64,000 nt of DNA, from NCBI RefSeq assembly GCF_008729015.1, contig NZ_RKSM01000001.1, positions 496,001 to 560,000 on the forward strand, in the 5' to 3' direction. Origin of the DNA: Haloarcula sp. CBA1129 (GTDB taxonomy: Archaea; Halobacteriota; Halobacteria; Halobacteriales; Haloarculaceae). The notes under the pieces were generated by a model, which searched no databases, was not told where the DNA came from, and saw nothing but the letters and a program-made list of their open reading frames with translations. The translations under genes were made by a program, and so were the position numbers. This document shows, piece by piece, positions 26,983 through 33,586 of the stretch (within the stretch, counting starts at the first letter, position 1; every line of letters begins with the position of its first letter).

Positions 26983-27094
26983 AGTCCAATACTAGGTGCG
27001 AGTAGATGTAAACAGTACTGCTAGTTCACCACATAATACCCGCAGCGGTACGGCCCGCGAAAGCGTTATCGGCCGGACCGGCAAACCTCGGGGT

Positions 27095-28429
27095 GTGCTG
27101 GAGTTGACGTACGAATCGGGGACGATCCGCGTGTCGGGAGACCCGCCGTCGGATCTGCCCGGCATCGAGTACGACCGGCGCTCCCAGACCGGACGAGCGC
27201 CGGCCTATCGGTACGCCGACCTCCGGGCCGCCCTTGCGGAGCGCGGGCTGGCGTACGAAGACCACGTCAGTTCGCTCCCGTCACTGTCACTCTCGACGAC
27301 GTACGACCTCCGGGAGTACCAGCAGTCGGCCCTCGATGCGTGGCGCGAGGCCGATGACAGGGGCTGTCTGGAGTTGCCGACGGGGAGCGGCAAGACCGTC
27401 ATCGGCATCGCGGCGATGGTCGCGCTGGGGACGCCGACGCTGGTCGTGGTCCCGACCATCGATCTGCTGGAGCAGTGGCAGCGCGAGCTACAGCGGGAGT
27501 TCGACCAGCCGGTCGGCCGCATGGGCGGGGGCGAACAGCGCGTCAAGGACATCACGGTGTCGACGTACGACTCGGCGTATCTGCGGGCCGACGAACTCGG
27601 CGACCGATTCGGACTTGTGGTCTTTGACGAAGTCCATCACCTCGGTGGCGAAGGGTATCAGGACATTGCTCGGCTACTCGCTGCCCCGGCACGGCTCGGG
27701 CTGACGGCGACGTTCGAGCGGCCGGACGGAGCCCACGAGGCCATCGAAGGCCTCGTCGGGCCACTCGTCCAGCGAGTCAGCGTCGACGACTTGGCCGGCG
27801 AGCACCTCGCGGACTACGACATCAAGCGCATCGAGGTATCACTTACGCCGGACGAGCGGGACCGCTACGAGGAGCACCAAGGGACCTTCACCGACTACCT
27901 CAAGCAGTCGAACATCCAGCTCCGCTCGGGCAGCGACTATCAAGAACTCGTGAAACGCTCGGGCAACGACCCGGCGGCTCGCGAGGCGCTGCTGGCGAAA
28001 CAGCGGGCTCGCGAGGTGATGATGAACGCCCAGCGGAAGGTCGACCGGCTGGCGACGATTCTGGACCGCCACCGCGAGGACCGGATTATCGTCTTCACCG
28101 CACACACCGACCTCGTGTACCGTCTCTCCGAGCAATTCCTCATCCCGGCGATAACACATGAAACCGGAGCGAGCGAGCGCCGGGAGATTCTAGAGCGGTT
28201 CCGCGACGGGACCTACTCCCGGGTCGTGACGGCAAACGTCCTCGATGAAGGAGTAGACGTGCCCGACGCGAACGTCGCCGTCGTCCTCTCGGGCAGCGGC
28301 TCAGAGCGGGAGTTCACGCAGCGACTTGGCCGAATTCTCCGGCCGAAAGCCGACGGTGGGCGAGCACTGCTGTACGAACTCGTGACCGAGGAGACTGCCG
28401 AAGAGCGGGTCGCTAGGCGTCGCAGATAG
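27095..28429 (+). CDS. rad25: XPB/Rad25-type DNA helicase
   Basis: This superfamily 2 helicase is related to eukaryotic XPB and archaeal XPB. From the GTG at 27095 it has 444 residues. It starts with a damage-recognition-like region (about 1-65), then the Q-like YDLREYQQSALDAW, Walker A ELPTGSGKTVIG near 95, DEVHH (DEAH box) near 175, and LTATFERPDG. Motifs IV-VI follow (IIVFTAHTD, ANVLDEGVDVP, QRLGRILRPK). The RED motif of XPB (R-E-D) may correspond to HREDRI. Upstream codons in the same frame are not conserved. It is followed 94 bases later by the DUF790 gene, the usual archaeal XPB partner. Confidence 0.93.
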   Translation: MLELTYESGTIRVSGDPPSDLPGIEYDRRSQTGRAPAYRYADLRAALAERGLAYEDHVSSLPSLSLSTTYDLREYQQSALDAWREADDRGCLELPTGSGKTVIGIAAMVALGTPTLVVVPTIDLLEQWQRELQREFDQPVGRMGGGEQRVKDITVSTYDSAYLRADELGDRFGLVVFDEVHHLGGEGYQDIARLLAAPARLGLTATFERPDGAHEAIEGLVGPLVQRVSVDDLAGEHLADYDIKRIEVSLTPDERDRYEEHQGTFTDYLKQSNIQLRSGSDYQELVKRSGNDPAAREALLAKQRAREVMMNAQRKVDRLATILDRHREDRIIVFTAHTDLVYRLSEQFLIPAITHETGASERREILERFRDGTYSRVVTANVLDEGVDVPDANVAVVLSGSGSEREFTQRLGRILRPKADGGRALLYELVTEETAEERVARRRR

Positions 28430-28523
28430 CGGACAGTAAATCGTTGAGGGACCATCTCAGCGTGTCGAGTCAGGATCGCCCTGACTCCCCGTGTTTTTGT
28501 CGCTCCGTGACCGAAATACGCGC

Positions 28524-30089
28524 GTGCTGACGAAAGACCTGCTGCGGGTGTCCCGCGCCGGCGGCGGGTATCACCTGCAGTTCGCCGACGCCAGCGCAGA
28601 GCGACTAGCGGCTCGTGTGCTCGGCGTCTATCAGGGCCATGTCGGCGAATCCCGCGAGACGCTGGAGACAGCACTCGCGAACGTCGAACGGGAAGCCGAC
28701 GATTTCAAGCTCGTCCGCGGGCTGGCGAAACTCGTCGAGCGGGAGGCTACATTCGAGACACAAGCTTCGGTCGACCCCGTTCGCGCCCGTCGTCGGGTGT
28801 TCGAAGCCGCCGCGGACATCGGCGTCGTGACCGAGGCCGAGCGCGAGCGGACACTCGCCCGGGCGGCCGACCACTTCGGTACGGACGCTGCGGCGCTGGC
28901 CGACGCGCTGTACGCCGACCGGGACTCGCGCCAGATTCTCACCGATGTCGACTCGCGATGGGGGCCGGCCGTGCTACGGACCCAGTACAACCTCTCGCTG
29001 GCACAAACAGCGTTGTTCGACGCGACCGAGGTACGGGTCCGCTCCTCGGACCCGAAGGCGCTCGTCTCGGCGGTCAAGCGTCTCAGGCTGATGTACGAGA
29101 TTCGCCGGACGGAGGCCGGTCGGGAGGTAGTCGTCACGGGCCCGGACACACTGTTTTCGAACACGCGACGGTACGGCACCCGCTTCGCTCGACTTCTGCG
29201 AACGGTCGCAACTGCAGATGAGTGGGAGCTAACGGCGACCATCGACGACCGGGGCACCGAGCAGGAACTCACGCTCTCGGACGCGGATATCTCCGTTCCC
29301 GGCGTCGAGCCCGTAACCGAGGTCAGCTACGATAGCAGCGTCGAAGCCGACTTCGCTGGCCGGTTCGGTGCGCTGGATCTCGACTGGGACCTCATCCGCG
29401 AGCCGGAGCCCCTAGCGGCGGGCGAACACGTCGTCATCCCGGACTTCGCCTTCGAGTGGCGACCCGGCGCTGATACCGGCGTTCGGGAGACGGGACGTGG
29501 GGAACGTTCAGACGGGACCGACGGCGACGCACCTTTCCGAATATTCTTCGAGATTATGGGGTTCTGGACGCCGGAGTACGTCGAGAAGAAACTCGCCCGC
29601 CTCGACGCGCTGGAGGCTGTCGAGATGTTGGTCGCCGTCGACGAGTCGCTCGGTGTCGGCGAGGAAATCGAAGCGACGGGTACCCGTGCGATTCCGTACT
29701 CTGGCACGGTCAGAGTGAAAGATGTCCGGGACGCGTTGCGGCCCTACGAGGAGCGACTGGTGCGCGAGAGCGCTGCGGTGATCCCCGATGAACTCCGACC
29801 GGACGCCCCGGTTGTCTCGCTCGCCGACCTCGCCGCGGAGTACGGCGTCAGTGAGGATGCACTGGACGAGGTGGTCTTTCCGGACCACGAGTGCGTAGGC
29901 CGAACGTTAGTTGCCCCTACCGTGCTGGACGAACTGGCCGAGCAAATCGAACCCGGAATGGCCTACGAGACGGCGACCGACCGACTGTCGTCGCACGGTA
30001 TCGCTGACGACAGCGCCGCACTCGCTCGACTGGGATATCGGGTCGCTTGGGAAGGACTGGGCGAGGGGACAATCCAGCTACGGGAGTGA
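28524..30089 (+). CDS. DUF790 protein, Bax1-like nuclease partner of XPB
   Basis: This 521-aa protein starts at a GTG (MLTKDLLRVSRAGGG). DUF790 proteins include archaeal Bax1, a nuclease that binds XPB and cuts 3' of DNA bubbles. Visible features are the N-terminal helical region, and a restriction-endonuclease-like core with EHVVIPDFAFEWRPG (probable metal-binding Asp) near residue 310 and FFEIMGFWTPEYVEKKLARL, where Glu and Lys would complete a PD-(D/E)xK site. The C-terminus ends in a winged-helix-like region. Immediate linkage to the helicase gene supports a helicase-nuclease repair unit. The nuclease assignment rests on family knowledge plus these motifs. Confidence 0.88.
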   Translation: MLTKDLLRVSRAGGGYHLQFADASAERLAARVLGVYQGHVGESRETLETALANVEREADDFKLVRGLAKLVEREATFETQASVDPVRARRRVFEAAADIGVVTEAERERTLARAADHFGTDAAALADALYADRDSRQILTDVDSRWGPAVLRTQYNLSLAQTALFDATEVRVRSSDPKALVSAVKRLRLMYEIRRTEAGREVVVTGPDTLFSNTRRYGTRFARLLRTVATADEWELTATIDDRGTEQELTLSDADISVPGVEPVTEVSYDSSVEADFAGRFGALDLDWDLIREPEPLAAGEHVVIPDFAFEWRPGADTGVRETGRGERSDGTDGDAPFRIFFEIMGFWTPEYVEKKLARLDALEAVEMLVAVDESLGVGEEIEATGTRAIPYSGTVRVKDVRDALRPYEERLVRESAAVIPDELRPDAPVVSLADLAAEYGVSEDALDEVVFPDHECVGRTLVAPTVLDELAEQIEPGMAYETATDRLSSHGIADDSAALARLGYRVAWEGLGEGTIQLRE

Positions 30090-30167
30090 GCCGCCTGTGG
30101 GAAACAGTGGTGGAATCCGATTCTAGATACTGCAGAGTACCGCCGCAATGAATGGAGCGACCGTCGT

Positions 30168-31391
30168 TCAGGTCGGTTCATCACGTTGCTCCTCGGAGCG
30201 CGGTCCCGGCCACTGTGGTGTTTCGAGGAGGAGGCGGAACGGCCAGATGACGTAGTACAGCGGATGCATTGGACCGGGGAGCGGGCAAAACTGGTACTCC
30301 GAGTAAGTCGGGTGAAGTGAGGAATGTAACAGCAGGAGCGGCACCAGCGCAGTGGCCGAATCGCTGGCAGCCAAGTAAAACCGAGCGGCCTCGAACTGCG
30401 TCGGCGGCTGTGGCGTCCCAGCAGCTAGCGACTCGACGACGGAATCGGCTAATTCGGAGGCGCGGTCGTCCGTGCGAAGGCGGTCCAGTATCGGCGCTGG
30501 GAGAGCATACCCAAAGACAACACGGGCGAGCGCAGCCCCCAGCAGTAGGTTCCGTTCGACGCCAGCTTCACGCGCCCGAGCGAGGACGTGTGACCAGTCC
30601 GTTTCCGTCGACTCAAGCGCCGCAACGAAATCACAGAGCCATTTCAGGAGATACCAGCGGTGCTTGGTTCCGTGAAAGGCCAGCACGAGCAGCCGGTCTG
30701 TTTGTGCAAGCGCCGGAAGCGGTTGGCCACCGACCGAGGCTCTGTCGCGGCGGTCCCAGAGTTCACTGAAGGATGTGGAGAACGGTCGTTCGGCGTCGCC
30801 TACGCGCCAGCGAAGTTCCACATCGAACTCCGGCCCCCGCATCTCGTACTCGTGGACGATGGCTTTCGTCACGGGACCGCCCAGCAGCGCAGCGTCGTCC
30901 AACCGCGGCGTCCCCCCGCGCCACTCGTATCCTCGTTCTTCCAGAACGTCCGCAGCAACGGGGATATCTTCTGGATGAACGAGCAGGTCTAGATCGTTGT
31001 ACTCACGCAGCGTTGCGTCGTCGTAGGCGGCGGCGGACAGCGCTGGTCCTTTGAACGGAATCGCGCGCACCCCGCGTGTCTCGAACCCCTCGACTATTTC
31101 GTGTAGCTCGGTCGTGAACGCGAGATTCCGCATCCGCCTTCCCTGTACTGTGTTGCTAAGTCGTGTCAATACGGCCTCTGGCACGGTAAACTCAGCACCG
31201 CTCTCGCGTGCCATCGCTTCCAGTCCCTCATAGAGGAGTTGTACGACGCCGTGATACCGGGCGAGTTCAACGACGCGGTCCCAGTTTAGCGTGGTATCCA
31301 GTGGGGGAGGGTCAGGGGAAGCGTTGGCGACGGTCGCGGTATGAGCACAGCTGGCCACCACCTGAAGTTCGGGTTCGACCTTTGTCAACAT
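30168..31391 (-). CDS. Nucleotidyltransferase-family protein of the RiPP cluster
   Basis: This 407-aa protein resembles the uncharacterised nucleotidyltransferase family (NTP_transf_5) that travels with lasso-peptide genes. The core reads IPFKGPALSAAAYDDATLRE at about 111-130, followed by YNDLDLLVHPEDIPVAADVL, with paired acidic residues for metal binding. A longer helical region follows and an Arg/Pro-rich tail. Its ATG overlaps the end of the kinase gene by 7 bases, so the two are coupled. In related bacterial clusters such a protein is thought to modify the peptide or act with the kinase. The specific reaction here is unknown. Confidence 0.82.
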   Translation of the reverse strand: MLTKVEPELQVVASCAHTATVANASPDPPPLDTTLNWDRVVELARYHGVVQLLYEGLEAMARESGAEFTVPEAVLTRLSNTVQGRRMRNLAFTTELHEIVEGFETRGVRAIPFKGPALSAAAYDDATLREYNDLDLLVHPEDIPVAADVLEERGYEWRGGTPRLDDAALLGGPVTKAIVHEYEMRGPEFDVELRWRVGDAERPFSTSFSELWDRRDRASVGGQPLPALAQTDRLLVLAFHGTKHRWYLLKWLCDFVAALESTETDWSHVLARAREAGVERNLLLGAALARVVFGYALPAPILDRLRTDDRASELADSVVESLAAGTPQPPTQFEAARFYLAASDSATALVPLLLLHSSLHPTYSEYQFCPLPGPMHPLYYVIWPFRLLLETPQWPGPRSEEQRDEPT

Positions 31392-32299
31392 GAGTCACTA
31401 TCGAGATCAGCCTGAATGCTGGCTGCGACAGCCGGAAGCGTATCGAGATTTCGCGGCCGGCGGAGTCGTCTTATATCTGTCATCTCAACGATCTTCCCGC
31501 AGGCATTGAAATTGGACACAGCTTGGCCGTCGGCTTCTAACGCGCCCAGCGTGTACGTGTTATCGACGAGCGCCATGACCTGCTCGTCCGGTCTGACTGG
31601 TTCCATTGCGATAGATTCGCCGTCTTCGAGCAGGTAGATGCGTTCTAGCGGCACTGGGGTCGCGGGCTGGTCGTGCCTGAGTCCGTAGAAGTGCCGAGGA
31701 CGCCCGCCATGGACCTGTTCTGGTGGTTCGACAGGGGGGTCAAACGCTTCAACCGCCTCCGGATCGAGTTTCATCGAGGGGTAGCCGCTCCGGACGACCG
31801 GCCCCGAATCGCCCAGCGTTATCGCAGCTACGTCGTCGCTCAGGACACGATGTCCGTTGAGCAGGCAGGCCATCGCAGTTGTCGTTTTTCCGACCCCTGA
31901 CTCCCCGACAAACGCCACAGCGCGCCCGTCGATGCTGACGGTACTGGCGTGCAGCACGAAGTAGCCTCGCTGATCCAGCAAGTGGTTCAACGCCGGGCCG
32001 ACCAGTACGTGTCGGAGGACTTCGCTTGGCACGTCCGAGGCCGGGTCTACCGCGATGGACTTCCCGTCGAGAATCCGGACCGTTGCGGCGTCGTATAACA
32101 GGTAGTATTCGCGCTCAGTTACCGCGTGAAAGGTCGAACTGGAGTCAGCCGACAGTGGACAAGGAATCCGCTCCTCAGTGATAGTGATGTCGGCCCGCCC
32201 GTCGGGCTCTGGCTCCGCGAGCGGAAGTTCCGGTACGTCGAAGGCAGAGCGGACCGTCAGCCCGAAGGCTTCATACGTAGCTGTGTTTGCCGTCGCCAT
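31385..32299 (-). CDS. HPr-kinase-like protein, candidate precursor-peptide kinase
   Basis: This protein (304 aa from the ATG at 32299) has a C-terminal P-loop domain of the HPr kinase/phosphorylase type: VGESGVGKTTT at 131-141, preceded by YFVLHAST and followed by HRVLSDDVAAI near 150-160 with an Asp pair. The N-terminal 110 residues, starting TYEAFGLTVRSAFDVPELP, resemble the extension found in lasso-cluster kinases rather than in true HprK. Homologues in paeninodin-type clusters phosphorylate the C-terminal Ser of the precursor, and the precursor encoded just upstream ends in Ser. In-frame starts at 32344 (ATG) and 32356 (GTG) are possible. No HPr gene lies nearby. Confidence 0.82.
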   Translation of the reverse strand: MATANTATYEAFGLTVRSAFDVPELPLAEPEPDGRADITITEERIPCPLSADSSSTFHAVTEREYYLLYDAATVRILDGKSIAVDPASDVPSEVLRHVLVGPALNHLLDQRGYFVLHASTVSIDGRAVAFVGESGVGKTTTAMACLLNGHRVLSDDVAAITLGDSGPVVRSGYPSMKLDPEAVEAFDPPVEPPEQVHGGRPRHFYGLRHDQPATPVPLERIYLLEDGESIAMEPVRPDEQVMALVDNTYTLGALEADGQAVSNFNACGKIVEMTDIRRLRRPRNLDTLPAVAASIQADLDSDSC

Positions 32300-32490
32300 C
32301 CTGCTAGAGTCCACCCTTTGTAGCTGTCCATTGATTCCATCCATGCTGAGACACACCCCGTCGACGACACCCCTGATTCATACCAGACCGCTTGACTGCT
32401 GTGGTGGATAAGAATGCACTCTCTACTCCAACACGCAGGCACGAAACCGGTGCGATGTCTCCACCGAACAGGGAGACTATCGAGTGTCGA

Positions 32491-32504
32491 TAAAAAGAGA
32501 AAGC
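32491..32504 (-). terminator. Possible oligo-T terminator after the precursor gene
   Basis: On the minus strand the sequence reads CTTTCTCTTTTTA, 29-42 bases beyond the precursor stop. Haloarchaeal terminators are often simple T tracts, so part of the transcript may end here, giving more precursor than downstream kinase message. Confidence 0.35.
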
Positions 32505-32532
32505 AGCTAGATGTATGGACCGTCAGCGGATA

Positions 32533-32631
32533 TTAGCTCCACTTCCCGTATCCGTCGTCGTGGTCCCACCAGTTCGTCTTTTCTTCGACAGTTCCGTACG
32601 TTTCGACCGACGGCGTTTCGTATTCCTTCAT
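32533..32631 (-). CDS. Lasso-type RiPP precursor peptide, 32 aa
   Basis: A 33-codon frame begins at the ATG 32629-32631 and ends with TAA at 32533-32535. GAGGTG, matching the anti-Shine-Dalgarno, lies about 9 bases upstream of the ATG. The leader has the lasso-leader pattern: Tyr4, Pro7 (Y-x2-P), Ser8, Val9, Gly13, Val15 and Thr19. If Thr19 is at the usual -2 position, cleavage after Asn20 gives the core WWDHDDGYGKWS. In that frame Asp falls at 3, 5 and 6, not at the ring positions 7-9. A cut one residue earlier puts Asp26 at position 7. The C-terminal residue is Ser, the phosphate acceptor in paeninodin-type systems. The gene sits between the B2 peptidase and the kinase, on the same strand. 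Confidence 0.75.
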   Translation of the reverse strand: MKEYETPSVETYGTVEEKTNWWDHDDGYGKWS

Positions 32632-32670
32632 GGGTTACCCCCACCTCTGGTTTCAGACATCAGTGTATTT

Positions 32671-32677
32671 GTTATAG
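32671..32677 (-). promoter_or_regulatory. TATA-like box for the precursor gene
   Basis: The minus strand reads ACTATAAC in an A/T-rich island 40-46 bases upstream of the precursor ATG. Archaeal spacing predicts a start near 32648 and a leader of about 17 bases that would contain GAGGTG. The precursor could thus be expressed above the level of the B1-B2 genes. Confidence 0.4.
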
Positions 32678-32723
32678 TATGTATTACTGTGGAGATTCTG
32701 TAGAATAGGGCGTTTACTATCCG

Positions 32724-33161
32724 TTACCCACGTTCTTCTCGTTCCGTGAGTGTTCGAAACCGTTCAAAGTCGGCGACATCCCCAATAAGGACATCACCGT
32801 TCGACTCGATCCAAGCGTGAGCCTCGAAGGTATCGGATTGCGTATCCACGCCGAAGCGAAGACAATGTGGCAGATCGTTGGCCACCAGCAGTGTGCTACC
32901 AGCGAGTGCTCGGTCGAGACAATCGTAGGTGCCCGGAAGGCGCGATCCCGCTGTCAGAACTGCCCAGCGTACTGACTCTGGTGACCCAGACTGACGATGA
33001 CACGGGAGAGCCTGAGAAATTGTGCCGACATATCGCTCTGCGTCCTCCAGCCCAGCGACTGCAAGCAGTACTTTGCTCGTAGCCATCAGTACCACTGCTT
33101 CACAGAGCAACAGTTTCTGCGCCCGTGACAACGCCCTGAACTCACGGAGTCGAGCTCGCAT
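32724..33161 (-). CDS. Lasso-type leader peptidase B2 (transglutaminase-like)
   Basis: This 145-aa protein of the Transglut_core3 family removes the leader from lasso precursors. The papain-like site is visible: Cys81 in YDCLDRALAGSTLL, His115 in FEAHAWIES and a candidate Asp at 128. The N-terminal helix LREFRALSRAQKLLLCEAVV is the typical start of B2 proteins. The ATG at 33161 overlaps the end of the B1 gene by 20 bases, and an earlier in-frame codon at 33188 is less likely. Length is normal for stand-alone B2 proteins. Together with B1 it forms the usual split protease, where B1 binds the leader and B2 cuts. Confidence 0.88.
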   Translation of the reverse strand: MRARLREFRALSRAQKLLLCEAVVLMATSKVLLAVAGLEDAERYVGTISQALPCHRQSGSPESVRWAVLTAGSRLPGTYDCLDRALAGSTLLVANDLPHCLRFGVDTQSDTFEAHAWIESNGDVLIGDVADFERFRTLTEREERG

Positions 33162-33438
33162 CAACCTTGATGAGTTGCTCCGCGGCAAGCGTGTCCAGAA
33201 ATCGCTTCACGTCAGTCGCCGCTCGGTCGCTGTCGACATCGTACTCTTCGACCAGCGCCGAGACGATGTCGGCTGGCTCCGTCGGTTCCTGAATCCGGTC
33301 CCAGATATCCGGGCCGGCCCCCAACAATCCTTGGTACCGTCCCGTCTTGTTGTTGAGCAGCACGACCTCGCCGTCGATTGTCGTTGTGACACAGTCGTCA
33401 GTTGCGACGACAGCCGATCCGGAATCTATCGCTACCAT
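33142..33438 (-). CDS. PqqD-like leader-recognition protein (lasso B1)
   Basis: This 98-aa PqqD/RRE-type protein should bind the leader of the precursor and present it to B2. It reads SAVVATDDCVTTTIDGEVVLLNNKTGRYQ..., the beta strands of an RRE, then IWDRIQEPTEPADIVSALVEEYDV and a helix, then FLDTLAAEQLIKVD. These are typical of PqqD family proteins in lasso and PqqD-kinase clusters. The ATG at 33438 gives the usual length; an open frame continues to 33495 and a GTG at 33465 is possible. It is the first gene of the minus-strand operon and diverges from the ABC exporter gene. Confidence 0.87.
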   Translation of the reverse strand: MVAIDSGSAVVATDDCVTTTIDGEVVLLNNKTGRYQGLLGAGPDIWDRIQEPTEPADIVSALVEEYDVDSDRAATDVKRFLDTLAAEQLIKVDASSTP

Positions 33439-33586
33439 GCAGATATCGGCGATACTCACATGGTTTGTTATGTCCTCTTTTCGTCGCCGCCACAAGCGTT
33501 ACTGCCGGTAAACGTTCCCTTCGGCCCTGTACTGCCCGACCGTAGTGAGTCGGTAACTATGATTCATAGAACCCGCATCCGGAACA

